A stretch of 64,000 bases of DNA from Henckelia pumila (taxonomy: Eukaryota; Streptophyta; Magnoliopsida; Lamiales; Gesneriaceae), in assembly GCF_033568475.1 (NCBI RefSeq), contig NC_133120.1, positions 48,229,751-48,293,750 of the forward strand, in the 5' to 3' direction. The translations under genes were made by a program, and so were the position numbers. This document shows, in pieces, positions 11,432 through 23,710 of the stretch (position 1 is its first letter; every line of letters begins with the position of its first letter). The notes beneath the pieces are model-generated. The model did no database searches, had not been told where the DNA came from, and was given only the letters and a program-made list of their open reading frames with translations.

Positions 11432-13489
11432 TGTGGGGACCTCGGGTTGCTAATCTCAACTTAGGGCAATTAACGATTAATAAATAATTAAACGAGTTAA
11501 TTGAAACATAATCAAATCAAGAGCTAATTTTTTTTAAAAAAAATTGGCCCTGCGCTCGATCAGACAAACTCATGCGATCGAGCGCACATAAAAGTTGAAA
11601 CTTTCTGCTTTTCAATTTCAGGCTGCGCTCGATCGCACGTACTCACACGATCGAGCGAGCTTCAAATTCCAATTCTCTATTTTTGCAAATCATGAGCCGC
11701 GCTCGATCGGACGTACTCATGCGATCGAGCGCACGAGTTTTGTTCAGAATTCTGCAGAATTTTTGTTCCTGTCAACTATGCAAACTCCATCCAAAATAAT
11801 CAAAAACCAACTCATATCATGGTTTATAAAATCTGTAACATGCATATATACATGTAGTAAGTTCCTAGCATCAAACCATGCATTTATTACATCAAACTAG
11901 TCGTTCAAAAAGCAATAAACGACACAACTATCGTAATTCTCAAAAGTATACTTCAAACTACAATATACTATCATGTTTGATGCTTCTAAACCTTCTACTA
12001 CCCGAGTCCTCACATGCTAGACTCTCTCCCCGCTGTCAATGACGTCGATAATCAGCTCCTGTCCTCTCTGTTGTCATGCACACATACAAAACAAGACAAC
12101 AGCCGGATAAACTCTGGTGAGAAACAATTCTCAGTATAACCAACATATATAGAAAGCGTTAAATAAATCATATCGACTCTATTTAAAACTCGACTCAGAA
12201 AATAGAGTAATCAACGCTTCAATAAGAATTGATTCATATCATTTCATTTCCATCAAGATTCGTAAATGATCTTGATATGAATATCCATCTATTGTAGCCA
12301 TTTCGGGCTAGAAAATAAGGTTAACCGCAACCTTGGCATTGAATCAATTCAATATGCTATCATATCAACTCAAACTCAAAGATCCACTACCTGAGATGGA
12401 TCAAAAACATCAAAACATAAATCAAAACATATCAAGTATGTGGTTTTTATGGGCTAACTCAAGAATAGACGTTCTTGAGTTTCAAAGTCCCTAACTCATG
12501 ATGTCGTCATTATACCTTCGTTTAACTCGATTGAACTCTTCAAATCTGAAAGATAAAATCAAAATACACATATCAAACTTCATTCCAATCTATCATATCA
12601 AAATTGAGTCGACGATCAAACTCATTTCAAACCTCAATCAAACTTCTTCGGTACAAAGTCGACGTCTTGATTTGTTGGCCTTCCAAACTCAACTGAAACT
12701 GAAGAATAAAAATGCTATAACATTCATATCATCTAGATAACAACTTCAGCTCAGAGATAAACCAACAAAACAGTCTAAAAACTCAGTTCGACGGCATAGC
12801 GATTGAAAATCGATAATCGACGTAAACCCGAAATCATTTCTAACTTCACTTCAATCATTCGTACAACATATATCAACTAATATATCATCAAACTCTTCAT
12901 AATATCAGCTATAAACAACAATCATAAGCTAGAAATCATGCTTGGACACATTCAATACAAACTCCTCAATCTGGTTTCGAGATAGAATCGTATAAACAAC
13001 GATAAACATACTCAATAACTCAAAACCTGATCTCTGCCCAAACTGATTTCGAAATTCATATAAAACATCATAAAACTTATACGATATCGAAGCCCTCGTT
13101 GTAAGAATTCCAGAACAATTTACGAAATCAAAATCGGATAACCGGAGCAAAAGTTACAAGGATTTGAATATCCAACTTTCAAAGAAAATGAAGGTCTCGG
13201 CTTCTATGTTCTGACTTCTCTCAATTTTCTGAACATAGTTGTAGGATTACACGTTGAAAGCTGAGTAATAAACTAAAAATCTGATAAGTTCAAGTCTAAT
13301 TGCAGTTTAGCCCCTCCATTCTTCAATATTTGCAATTTGGTCCTCGACCCTTATTTTAATTCAATTTCAATCCTAAATAATTTAAGAATATTAGAATTTA
13401 AATCAAAACTCTAAATATTCTCAAATTAAATATACTCGGATTAAAATCAAATTAAATTCGGATTAATTTAATTAATCTCGGGCCTTACA
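11432..13489 (-). repeat. 3' LTR of the minus-strand chromovirus
   Basis: Nearly identical to 17848-19924. It contains a three-unit hairpin array at 11551-11734 of the form GCGCTCGATCG...CGATCGAGCGC. Because the element is on the minus strand, the array lies in the last 300 bp of the LTR (R/U5 side). The open frame at 11595-11900 is a by-product of these repeats. Confidence 0.93.
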
Positions 13490-13502
13490 TTTCTCCCCTA
13501 CT
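13490..13502 (-). other. Polypurine tract of the minus-strand chromovirus
   Basis: On the minus strand the sequence reads AGTAGGGGAGAAA directly before the 3' LTR start, the position and composition expected of the plus-strand primer. Confidence 0.75.
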
Positions 13503-13600
13503 AAGACATGAGTTCGTCCTCGAATTCATAAACAGTATAGATATGCAGTCTGTATGCTCATAAGAATAAAGAATAATCGAAAACTGAATAAGAACTCACA

Positions 13601-14302
13601 TTAGTGGAATAAGTAAGGAAATATCTGTCTCATGTCTTTTTCAACTTCCCACGTCTCTTCTTCAACTCCGTGTCGACTCCATTGAATCTTCACCAATGGA
13701 ATGGTCTTCGTTCGGAGTTGTTTTGTCTTTCTATCAAGAATCTGAATAGGTTGCTTGAAATAGCTAAGAGTGTCATCCAACTCAGCTTCATCAGATTGAA
13801 TCACATGAGACGCATCAGATATATACTTCCTTAGCATCGATACATGAAAGACATCATGTATTCCAGATAAAGACATAGGAAGAGCGAGTCGATAAGCAAG
13901 ATTTTCTATCTTCTCGAGAATCTCGTACGGCCCAATATACCTCGGAGATAATTTTCCTCGTTTGCCAATAAACCTTGGATCTCGGTCAGATACAATCAAC
14001 TTTGGCACACCGTGAAGTCTTACCACTTCTTGAATATAGAGATCTGCCATTTGATCATGGCGATAAGTCACTCGATAAGGAATAAAGCATGCAGATTTTG
14101 TCAATCTGTCGATGATCACCCAAACAGCATCGCATCCTAGAGATGATCGTGGCAACTTCATTACAAAATCCATGGAAATATGATCCCATTTCCATTCAGG
14201 AATCGATAAACTCTGTAACAAGCCACCTGGTTTCTTTCTTTCAGTTTTCACCTGTTGGCAATTCAAACATTTGGATACAAATTCAGTCACGTCAGACTTC
14301 AT
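13601..14302 (-). pseudogene. Integrase core and C-terminal domain with an internal deletion
   Basis: The frame starts after a stop that separates it from the zinc-finger part (14309-14593). It shows the integrase core: CLNCQQVKTERKKPGG, WDHISMDFVMKLP (first catalytic Asp) and IVSDRDPRFI (second Asp). It then jumps directly to GKRGKLSPRYIGPYEILE, the GPY/F-type C-terminal domain. The family normally has roughly 125 residues between these, including the third catalytic residue (Glu of DDE), so the core is inactive. The deletion keeps the frame. The end, IPLVKIQWSRHGVEEETWE, is the chromodomain-like tail seen in plant Tekay-type elements. Confidence 0.9.
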
Positions 14303-14308
14303 TTGTTT

Positions 14309-14593
14309 TCACCAGTACTGACTCTTCAAGTCGTTGTACATCTTTCTGCCTCCAGGATGAACACTGAAGCGACTGCAATGGGCTTCTTTCAAAATATTCT
14401 GTCTCAAGTCTGTAATATTGGGAACAACTATTTGGTTATTCACATACAATATATCATCGTCACTAACCTTGTATTCAGACTGATGTCCTGATCGGATCAT
14501 TTCAATTGATTTCAGTACATTCTGATCAGCTTTCTGCGCTTCTTTGATACGAATCAGCAATTCTGGCTCAACACTGATTGTATAAACTCTCAT
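14309..14593 (-). pseudogene. Integrase N-terminal zinc-finger region
   Basis: Ninety-four residues, including ILKEAHCSRFSVHPGGRKMY, the HHCC region that precedes the integrase core. It begins with the linker that follows RNase H and ends at a TGA stop, in the position of a tryptophan codon (SQYW followed by stop, then KQMKSDV). It is cut off from the RNase H frame by another stop at 14590. In an intact element both would be part of the pol polyprotein. Confidence 0.88.
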
Positions 14594-16344
14594 TGGCCTT
14601 CTATCTCAAATACATACCGAGAAATAAAACAATCCTCAATCAAATTAGATACACCTACCGTAGACAAGGATAAAGTACACACCTTTCTACTCAAGGAATC
14701 CGCTGCTGCATTAGATTTCCCCGGATAGTATTTGATTTCACAATCAAAATCCTTCAATAAATCAAGCCATCGTCGTTGTCTCATATTCAATTCAGATTGT
14801 GAGAACAGATACTTCAAAATTTTGCGATCAGAAAAGATTTCAAACTTCTCGCCGTATAAGTAATGTCTCCAGATCTTCAATGCAAAAACGATTGCAGCCA
14901 ATTCAAGATCATGAATCGGATACCTGACTTCATGTGGTTTCAGTTGTCGAGAAGCATAAGCGACAACATGTCCTTTCTGCATTAAAATACATCCCAAACC
15001 CTGGTGAGAAGCATCACAATAAACAACAAAATCACCAGTACCTGTAAGGATTTTCAAAACCGGCGCTGTAGTCAATCTCTTCTTTAGTTCGATAAAACTT
15101 CTTTCACACGCCTCAGACCAAATAAATGGTACATTCTTTTGTGTAAGCTGTGTAATAGGCTTCGCTATCGATGAAAAATCTCGAATGAGTCGACGGTAAT
15201 AACCAGCTAAGCCCATAAAACTTCGAATTTCTGGCACAGATGTCGGTCTCTGCCAACTAATCACAGCTTCAACCTTACTCGGATCAACTGAAATGCCATC
15301 TCCTGAAATTATATGACCAAGAAAAACAACTCTCTGCAACCAAAATTCACATTTGGATAACTTGGCATACAATTTCTCTTCTCTTAATGTTTTCAGTACA
15401 ATTCGGAGATGATCAGCATGTTCACACATATTCTTAGAGTATATCAAAATATCATCGATAAAGATAATCACAAAGTCGTCTAGATATTTGTGAAATACTG
15501 TATTCATCAATCCCATAAAAACTGCTGGTGCATTCGTTAGACCAAACGGCATGACTATGAATTCATAATGGCCATACCTGGTTCTAAATGCAGTCTTAGG
15601 AATATCCTCGTCTCTAACCCTCAATTGATGATAACCGGATCGTAGATCAATCTTTGAATATACCGACGAACCCTGCAATTGATCAAATAAATCATCGATA
15701 CGAGGTAAAGGATAGCGATTCTTTACCGTTGCTTTGTTCAATTGCCGGTAGTCAATACATAATCTCATCGATCCGTTCTTCTTTCTTACAAATAACACTG
15801 GAGCACCCCATGGGGATACACTCGATTTGATATATCCTTTGGCCAACAAATCTTCGAGTTGGTCTTTCAGTTCTTTCAGTTCAATCGGTGTCATTCGGTA
15901 CGGTGCTTTCGATATCGGCTGTGTACCTGGCATCAATTCAATACCGAAGTCTACCTCTCTGTACGGTGGCAATCCCGGAATCTCGTCAGGGAATACATCT
16001 GCAAACTCATTCACCACTGGTAGATCAGTCAATTTCGGACTATTCTTCAGCACATCAACTGCATAGATAAAAAATCCCTCTGCTCCCTTCTGTAACAAAT
16101 CAGTCATAGCAATAACAGATATCAAGGGAATTTTAGATCTAGCACCCTTACCATAAAATTTCCATTCATCAGCCATCACTGGTCTGAACCTCACTATCTT
16201 CTGAAAACAGTCAACTGTTGCTCTGTACTTGATTAGCATATCAATACCGATTATGCAGTCAAAATCAGACAAACCAAGAACGATACAGTCAAGCTCAACT
16301 TCATTACCTTCATACTGTAGTACACAGTTTCGAATAGACTTCAC
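14590..16344 (-). pseudogene. pol: protease end, reverse transcriptase and RNase H
   Basis: A 584-residue open frame. The first 90 residues are the end of protease ([17 protein letters not shown]) and a linker. The RT palm runs from about residue 130 ([15 protein letters not shown]). It has [33 protein letters not shown] and the catalytic FIDDILIYS box. RNase H follows, with the catalytic region [15 protein letters not shown] and [15 protein letters not shown]. This part looks enzymatically complete. The initial Met is not a real start: upstream gag-protease is in another frame (16310-16960), joined by a frameshift near 16330. Confidence 0.93.
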
Positions 16345-16960
16345 TGATACTATACCTTTTTCCCAATGGTGAAGATACAGACACTACAGTAGTTAATGAC
16401 TCAACAGGCAATGAATACAATGTAACAAATTGTTCAGAAATGAAGGTATGCGACGTACCCGTATCAAATAAGACATAGGCAGGATAACCATAAAGAGAAT
16501 AGTTACCTGCAATCACATCATCCGGTGCCGCTTGTGCTTGCTCCTCTGTCAATGCAAACACTCGTGCTTGTTGCCTCGGAGGTTGACTCACCATCTGACC
16601 TCCTCCTCTACTCTGTGCTACAGGCTGTGGTTGAAAAGAGTGTACCGAAGTTACTTGTCTATCAGTCTGAATTACTGGTCTAGATGATCCAGTACCCTGA
16701 GCACCTTCAGAACCTCGCTGTGGACATACTCTCGCAAAGTGTCCCATCTTGTTGCAAATGTGGCAACTGCCAAAAACACCTCGGCATTGTTCATTGGTAT
16801 GTCGACCTCCATATTTAGTGCAATACACATCGGACCTCTGTCCAGCTCTAGACTGTCGAGAACTACCGGAACTAGAAGAGCTACTACCCTGATCTCTTGA
16901 ATTGTTTGCTCTTACCCTTGAAGAAGCTTTTCTTTCCACTACTGCTACCTCCAGCTTCAA
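16310..16960 (-). pseudogene. gag C-terminus (zinc knuckle) and protease
   Basis: The frame enters from upstream gag by a frameshift near 16890 (the serine run after KQFKRSG). It holds a canonical CCHC knuckle, CHICNKMGHFARVC, then a Q/P/S-rich linker. The protease active site follows as YPAYVLFDTGTSHTFISEQF (D-T-G). The end after VSVSSPLGK is out of frame and runs to a stop at 16310. Both frameshifts are single-position lesions and would need correction to give one gag-pol frame. Confidence 0.9.
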
Positions 16961-17498
16961 ATCGAGGTGGCTGTGGAATCTGTGGCTGCTCTTGGGGTTG
17001 TCTCATTGGTTGGGGAACAAACTGAGCTCCTCGTTGTTTTAGTATTCCTGCTTCTGCACCCTTTGCTCGATTCAGAGCATCGGCAAAGGTATTCGGTCTT
17101 CCCAAATTCACAAGTGTGAAAACATCAGGATTCAAGCCATTGATGAATTGATCGGCTTGATCTTCGTCACTAACAGCGATATGGGGAGCAAACTTCAACA
17201 AACTTGTGAACTTTGCAACATATTCTTTGATATTTAACTGTCCCTGTTGCAAAATTGTGAACTCTGCCCCCTTGTTCTCGCAATCCACAACATTCTCAGT
17301 TCCTTGCAATTTGGGTGGTTTGAATGAATGGAATCGTTTCAGAAGTTTCTCCATCGGATTAGCATCACTAAACTCATCAGTAGAAGTATTACCCTGTCCA
17401 TGTTCAGTTGTTGTCACTGGGACCTGTGCAGCATTCGTCTGTTCAGGCTGATTCATTGTCAATGTCTGTCTAACTCTCGGTGCTGGTCGGGGAGGCAT
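16884..17498 (-). pseudogene. gag N-terminal part with an in-frame deletion
   Basis: Starts MPPRPAPRVRQTLTMNQPE, the likely true gag start, 350 bp inside the 5' LTR. LLKRFHSFKPPKLQGTENV should lead into the tryptophan-rich gag core. Instead the sequence jumps from VVDCE to NKGAEFTILQQGQLNIKEYV. Related gags have about 65 more residues between these. It then continues with the usual FINGLNPDVFTLVNLGRPN and DALNRAKGAEAG. The deletion leaves the frame open. The tail is KKSFFKGKSKQFKRSG, then a frameshift. Confidence 0.9.
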
Positions 17499-17847
17499 AT
17501 CTGATAATCAAGAAGATTAGTGCACAATTCAATCACAGATATAATAAATGTGTTTCAGTCCGCCTCTGATTAGCACAATTATGCCTTCTCAAGAGATCGA
17601 GTTATGATTCGTACTCATTCAATACATGTTATTACTTCAATCAGATAATTAGATAGCATGTAATTCAAAACATTGTACGGCATATTCTTCGCAAATTATC
17701 ACAGCATTATGTGACAATTTAACATCTGTAATCAATGAATCATATACCATACAAGTATGAAAGAAAGAAATAAATAAGAATAGAAGACTCGATCTACCCC
17801 GCTCATCTATTCCCAGTCCGAGAAACTTAAGCTCTGATACCACCTGT
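17499..17847 (-). other. Leader of the minus-strand chromovirus with primer binding site
   Basis: Untranslated leader between gag and the 5' LTR. Plus-strand GCTCTGATACCA at 17831-17842 is the complement of TGGTATCAGAGC, the tRNA-Met primer site, a few bases from the LTR. The frame at 17649-17843 has no recognisable protein. Confidence 0.85.
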
Positions 17848-19924
17848 TGTGGGAACCTCGGGTTGCTAATCTCAACTTAGGACAATTAACGATTAATAAA
17901 CAATTAATCAAGTCAATTAAAACATAATCAAATCAAGAGCTAATTTTTTTTAAAAAAAATTGGCCCTCCGCTTGATCGGACAAACTCATGCGATCGAGCG
18001 CACATAAAAGTTGAAACTTTCTGTTTTTCAATTTCAGGCTGCGCTCGATCGCACGTACTCACACGATCGAGCGAGCTTCAAATTCCAATTCTCTATTTTT
18101 GCAAATCACGAGCCGCGCTCGATTGGACGTACTCATGCGATCGAGTGCACGAGTTCTGTTCAGAATTCTGCAGAATTTTTGTTGCTGTCAACTATGCAAA
18201 CTCAATCCAAAATAATCAAAAACCAACTCATATCATGGTTTATAAAATTTGTAACATGCATATATACATGTAGTAAGTTCATAGCATCAAACCATGCGTT
18301 TATTACATCAAACTAGTCGTTCAAAAAGCAATAAACGACACAACTATCGTAATTATCAAAAGTATACTTCAAACTACAATATACTATCATGTTTGATGCT
18401 TCTAAACCTTCTACAACCTGAGTCCTCACATGCTAGACTCTCTCCACGCTGTCAATGACGTCGATAATCAGCTCCTGTCCTCTCTGTTGTCATGCACACA
18501 TACAAAACAAGACAACAGCCGGATAAACTCCGGTGAGAAACAATTCTTAGTATAACCAACATATATATAAAGCGTTAAATAAATCATATCGACTCTCTTT
18601 AAAACTCGACTCAGCAAATAGAGTAATCAACACTTCAATAAGAATTGATTCATATCATTTCATTGCCATCAAGATTCGTAAACGATCTTGACATGGATAT
18701 TCATCTATCGTAGCCATTCCAGGCTAGAAAATAAGGTTAACCGCAACCTTGGCATTGAATCAATTCAATATGCTATCATATCAACTCAAACTCAAAGATC
18801 TACTACCTGAGATGGATCAATAACATCAAAACATAAATCAAAACATATCAAGTATGTGGTTTTTACGGGCCAACTCAAGAATAGACGTTCTTGAGTTTCA
18901 AAGTACCTAACTCATGATGTCATCATTATACCTTCATTTAACTCGATTCTGAACTCTTCAAATCTGAAAGATAAAATCAAAATACACATATCAAACTTCA
19001 TTCCAATCTATCATATCAAAATCGAGTCGAAAACATCATAAGATCATCGATAAAACTCATTTCAAACCTCAATCAAACTTCTTCGGTACAAAGTCGACGT
19101 CTTGATTTGTTGGCCTTCCAAACTCAACTGAAACTGAAGAATAAAAATTCTATAACATTCATATAATCTAGATAACAACTTTAGCTCAGAGATAAACCAA
19201 CAAAATATTCTAAAAACTCAATTCGACGGCGTAGAGATTGAAAATCGGTAATCGACGTAATTCCGAAATCATTTCTAACTTCACTTCAATCATTCGTACA
19301 ACATATATCAACTAATATACCATCAAACTCTTGATAATATCAGCTATAAACAACAATCATAAGCTGGAAATCATGCTTGGACACGTTCAATAACTCCTCA
19401 ATCCGGTTTCGAGATAGAATCGTATAAACAACGATAAACATACTCAATAACTCAAAACCTGATCTCTACCCCAAACTGATTTCGAAATTCATATAAAACA
19501 TCATAAAACTTACACGAGATCAAAGCCCTCGTCGTAAGGATTCCAGAACAATTTACGGAATCGAAATCGGATAACCGGAGCAAAAGTTACAAGGATTTGA
19601 ATATCAAACTTTCAAAGAAAATGAAGGTCTCGGCTTCTATGTTCTGACTTCTCTCAATTTTCTGAACATAGTTGTAGGCTTACACGTTGAAAGCTGAGTA
19701 ATAAACTAAAAATCTGATAAGTTCAAGTCTAATTGCAGTTTAGCCCCTCAATTCTTCAATATTTGCAATTTGGTCCTCAGCCCTTATTTTAATTCAATTT
19801 CAATCCTAAATAATTTAAGAATATTAAAATTTAAATCAAAACTCTAAATATTCCCAAATTAAATATACTCGGATTAAAATCAAATTAAATTCGGATTAAT
19901 TTTTAATTAATCTCGGGCCTTACA
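17848..19924 (-). repeat. 5' LTR of the minus-strand chromovirus
   Basis: Matches 11432-13489 along its whole length with scattered substitutions and a few small indels, for example extra bases near 19030. The array copy lies at 17964-18148. The differences between the two LTRs would date the insertion. Confidence 0.93.
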
Positions 19925-20217
19925 AGTACTAATACTCAAGGCCAAGCAAAGGAAAATAAACCCAATGCTCGTGTCTATGCCATTACTCAAGAAGAAACAG
20001 GCGGTGCGAACAAGGTCGTAGCAGGTACAATTCTAATCAGCAATGTGTCTTTATCTGTTTCGTTTGATTTTGGCGCCATATATTCGTTTACATCTATGAG
20101 GTTCGTAAGGTGTTAGGGCTTATACCTGAGTAACCGATCGAACCATTTAGCTTAGCGACCCTTAATAGTAAGTTAATTCAAGTTTTGAGGACGAAACTTC
20201 TCATAAGGTGGGGAGGA
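19925..20217 (+). pseudogene. gag end and protease start of the outer gypsy element, then a deletion joint
   Basis: After the AGTAC duplication the frame resumes at 19930 with NTQGQAKENKPNARVYAITQ. It then reads VVAGTILISNVSLSVSFDFG, the beginning of protease. The active-site D-S/T-G is D-F-G here, so it is inactive. A stop follows FVRC, and shortly after it the sequence joins the usual end-of-element region (TTTTGAGGACGAAACTTC). All of RT, RNase H and integrase is missing. The purine tract AAGGTGGGGAGGA (20205-20217) precedes the 3' LTR. Confidence 0.88.
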
Positions 20218-20334
20218 TGTGAAGACCGTAAATTTTTCCTAATTTAATGTTAAGATCTTTTATTGTTTATTAATTTATTTACGATAATTATTAGATATTA
20301 TGTTGTGAGATAATATTTACACTACAAGAAAATT

Positions 20335-20665
20335 GCAAAACGACAACGGATATTATCCGTTGTCGTAGGGGGGGATAAAACCGTTGTAACTGGGGGCGTT
20401 GTAAAAAGCGTGCCCTATTACAACGGTTTATATCCGTTGTCGTAGCTATCCTACCACAACGGTTTTGCAATAGTTTGTAACCGTTGTCGTAAGTCTCCAA
20501 AGACAACGGTTCTGCAACAGTGTAAATCCGTTGTCATTGACAATTTAAGACAACGGTTTTGTACAGTTTATATCCGTTGTCTTTTAGCGAACTTTTAACA
20601 CCACCTACAATTACAATAGTTTTAAATAGAAAAGACAACGGATAAAATCCGTTGTCGTAATTCAT
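20335..20665. repeat. Left subterminal inverted-repeat array of CACTA-2
   Basis: At least six hairpins of the form ACAACGGnnn...CCGTTGTC, for example GACAACGGATATTATCCG near 20343, spaced every 40-60 bp. They share spacer text such as CGTTGTAAAAAGCGTGCCC with CACTA-1. Confidence 0.9.
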
Positions 20666-21212
20666 ATAAAAAACAAAAAAAATAAATATACAAATTTCTT
20701 AATATTATGAATCATTTAAAATTTAAAATTTCATAAATAAAATTTAATATACAATTTCAATATTACAAATCACTCAAAATTCTAATTCTAATTCAATGCA
20801 CACTAGAAAATAGAAAATAAAGCTATGAGCTAATTTTTATAAATAAACTTGGAACTCTTGTTTCATCATTGATTAACATCCACCTGTGAATCTGAAAAAA
20901 AAATCTTATTTCTCTCTGATATATATTCATATGAGAAACATAGCAAAAATAAAAAGAATAACAGTAAATACCGATGCATGAAAGCTTTGGAACCACCTGA
21001 AAATTAAAGGAATTAAAAAAACTACAAGACATAGTCCAGACCTTAGCTTCTGCACACAAAAAAAAGAAGGAAGAAGGCAGATTTTATATTGACGTGCTCA
21101 TGGTAAAGCCATTCAGCTCATTAGACACATATAAATAATACACGGTCAATTAAAAATAATGTCCTATCAAAAAAAAATTAAAAATAATGTGTTGTGCTGG
21201 AGAAGAGATGTA
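20666..21212. other. AT-rich non-coding interior of CACTA-2
   Basis: Long A/T-rich stretch homologous to 7300-7500 of CACTA-1. No gene was seen; the frame at 20823-21059 has no recognisable domain. Confidence 0.6.
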
Positions 21213-21518
21213 TTAGAAATTTGAGGTGTACTTGGAAGTTTTGTTTTGTGCACTTGGCCTTTCTGCTGGGGCGTAGAATGATGGCGGAGAAACATGTCTA
21301 TCATGAAGAGGCAATGGGGATGGAAGCGAAACTAGATTTAGAGAAGGAACGGTAGAAGGTGGGGACGAAGAAAAATCAGGGAGAGGAGGTGCAATGATTA
21401 TTACAAACTCTGGTGGAGGAGGTGTAGGAACAGTAACAGGAACAGGAAAAGGAAGAAACCATGCGAGCCTCTGTTTAGGATACTCCAATAGCAATTTTCG
21501 CCATTTCATACTCTCCAT
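21213..21518 (-). other. Proline-rich open frame of unknown origin in CACTA-2
   Basis: A 101-residue frame with runs of P, S and V (VPTPPPPEFVIIIAPPLP). I do not recognise it. It lies downstream of the acyl-CoA oxidase exons on the same strand, so it may be another captured exon or a composition artefact. Confidence 0.25.
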
Positions 21519-21723
21519 CTGCCTTGAGTTCCTATAAGGATAAATGCTAATTTTCTGTTAAAAAAAATGAAAATAATCGGTAAACTGTGATGGAATGCTT
21601 GTTATGCCCCGAACCTACTGACCCCGACAAGCTCGACTCTATAAAATGGCTTGAAAATGTTAACTGTCCGGCGTCTATATGGAAATTATTAACCAAATTA
21701 GACTAGCACACACAAAAAGCTAC

Positions 21724-22267
21724 CTGTAAAAGCAGCACAATGTTGTCTCCTTCATACGTACAAGAAGGAACATAGACAACAAACAACTTTGGAAGTCCAC
21801 TACACAAAGGTAGCCATGGCCTCCACATAACTTTCGACATTCTTCAATACCTTCCTGTGACGCAAAAGTAGAATAATGAAGAGACTTATCAAAACTCAGT
21901 AAACATGAATTTCACATAGCACCAGGAGAAGAAGTCTCATATTGTTCATACCAACCACCACAACGTTATAAAGACGAACATATATCCTAATGTAAACAAG
22001 AGCACGGAATGGAACAACACTAACACGTGGAAATAAAAAGGTAGAAAGATGAGATTATGTGTTACTTACAGCAGTGGCTGTAGTAGTCAAGGACTTCAAC
22101 CCTGCAGTACAGGCATGAGCTTCAGGTAATGTTGAAAAATCATTTGCTTGCAACCTTTGGGTAACATCATTGTACAACCATTTAAGCCATTCACCAACAA
22201 ATCTAAAGGCATAAGCATAAGCCAGCAAAGGGAAAAGTCTACTATGTTTTGTTTTATAGTCAATAAC
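21724..22267 (-). pseudogene. ACX1: Captured acyl-CoA oxidase (ACX1-type) exons
   Basis: Two exons with an intron between them. The first (22267-22070, 198 nt) reads VIDYKTKHSRLFPLLAYAYA, then FRFVGEWLKWLYNDVTQRL and LPEAHACTAGLKSLTTTATA, intact from acceptor AG to donor GTAAGT. The second (21854-21724, 131 nt) reads EGIEECRKLCGGHGYLC, then SGLPKLFVVYVPSCTYEGDN and VLLLQ. A one-base deletion after GYLC shifts the frame. These segments match the C-terminal acyl-CoA oxidase region of plant peroxisomal ACX1, which oxidises fatty acyl-CoA in beta-oxidation. Only a small part of the enzyme is present, so it is a transposon-carried fragment and not a working gene. Confidence 0.93.
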
Positions 22268-23567
22268 CTAAAAAAAAGGTTTCAAATCACATAAAAAAAT
22301 ATTATTAGGATCTTTAATGCCCATAATGAAAATAAGACAGCAAAATAAAAATGTGCATACAAATATGAGACATAAATATCAACTACTGATATCCAAAGAG
22401 ATTAAAATCCCAGAGTAAAGCCTATGTCCTTTCCCTAGCTATGCTAGTCATTTACAAAATGGAAAATACGCTGAAGGAATCCCACAACTATCTCACTCCT
22501 CAAATATATTCCATTTCCCATGTAACTACCCGGCCCAACTGAGTTAAGCCAATAATAAGCACATAGGTCTCACCCTATTCAAGTCCCTAAGAAATAACAG
22601 TAAAATCAACTTAAAATTTTGATACATGTAAATCCCAAAGTTTAAAAAGCAGATAAGCATAATATATTTTAATTCAAAGTATTGCCTCAACTTCTTAATC
22701 CACTGTGTACCAGATGCATATGTATTTTGGCAAGGGCATAAGCTGCAGTTGGGAGGATTGCCTCAACTTCTTCATCACTGGCCTATAAAGCAGATAAGCA
22801 TAATATATTTTAATTCTACATAACCAGAGAGCAGAAGTATTTAGCTCTATAAAATAGTGCATTTCAAAGTAGAGGTTCTTCAAGAATAGCTTGGTAAGGA
22901 CCTTTGACGTAAGTACAAGTATTGAGCCTATACAATAGTGGTAGATAGCTTCTGAATTATGAACGATGGTACAAAGAACACCACCAAATTACTTAAGTTG
23001 CTTAGTTTCTTTTAAAAAAATTTAAACTTATGTAAAATCATGTCCTAAACCTGCTTGCATGAACATTACTTATTCACCATAAGAGAACATTAACAATAGA
23101 TGATGCTAATTTTCCTGAAAAACTTTACATAGGACCAGATCTACCACAGGATTCACATCACCTGTGAATCTCCTGAGCAGTCTATATAAGGTTGAGGTTC
23201 TTCCTTGGGGTTTTATGCTTTCAGAATACCCTTCACATTAACTCCTTGGCGTTTTAGAAGTGCTGGAAACATCAATTGGAAAGAAAAATACAGGGGAAAC
23301 AAAGGTATACTGTATGCAGAATTCATCTAAAAACCAAAAGAGTTTTACAAAATAAAAAGTGGAAATCGTATCAGTTTATTTCATAAATTTTATCAGCATG
23401 CAAAAAAAATAAATTATAAATAAGAACTCCTCAGAGCTTCATTTGGGTAAATTACCCAATAAATTGAGATATTCGCCGACGAAGATTAATTATGTATCAT
23501 GCCACGCTAGGAACACGAGACATGAAAGAGATCTTTGGAACCGATATAACTAAAAGAATTTATATAC
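22268..23567. other. Intron-like DNA of CACTA-2 with a short local duplication
   Basis: Mostly AT-rich intronic sequence. A 30-40 bp block (AAGCAGATAAGCATAATATA) occurs at about 22650 and again at about 22790, and ATTGCCTCAACTTCTT occurs at 22681 and 22757. On the minus strand 22733-22795 reads ASDEEVEAILPTAAYALAKI, an exon-like piece of a gene I cannot name. Confidence 0.45.
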
Positions 23568-23710
23568 CAGAAAAGTCTAGGTGCAACATCAAAGCTTTTG
23601 TATTTATCAGAATTTGTTTTCCTTGGAAGTGGAGCAAATCCACCAAAGAAACTCCAAAATTCACCACTCTCTGCATCTGCCATTAATTTTCCATCTTCTA
23701 CCGTCAAAGG
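23568..23710 (-). pseudogene. Captured villin exon
   Basis: The minus strand reads VEDGKLMADAESGEFWSFFG, then GFAPLPRK, and ends at a donor after a TTTTCTG|GTATAT border (23568). Plant villins carry this segment in a gelsolin-type repeat, typically DGKLMADAESGEFWGFFGGF. Villins bundle and sever actin filaments. Only one exon, of the six-repeat protein, is present. It lies upstream of the ACX1 exons on the same strand, so a transcript could join them. Confidence 0.8.

Larger units (their letters stand above)
11432..19924 (-). mobile_element. Minus-strand Ty3/gypsy chromovirus (Tekay/Del-like), nested in gag
   Basis: LTRs are 17848-19924 (5' LTR of the element, 2,077 bp) and 11432-13489 (3' LTR, 2,058 bp). 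They begin TGTGGG and end GGCCTTACA. A perfect TSD, AGTAC, is at 11427-11431 and 19925-19929. The internal region 13490-17847 codes on the minus strand for gag, protease, RT, RNase H and an integrase with a degenerate chromodomain-like end. It is broken by frameshifts, one stop and two in-frame deletions. It has the most complete pol in the window, but it cannot make all its proteins. Confidence 0.95.

Noticed and set aside
20335..20665. CRISPR-like regularly spaced repeats
   Set aside because: The repeats are inverted hairpins at the ends of a CACTA transposon in a plant genome, with similar rather than unique spacers and no cas genes.
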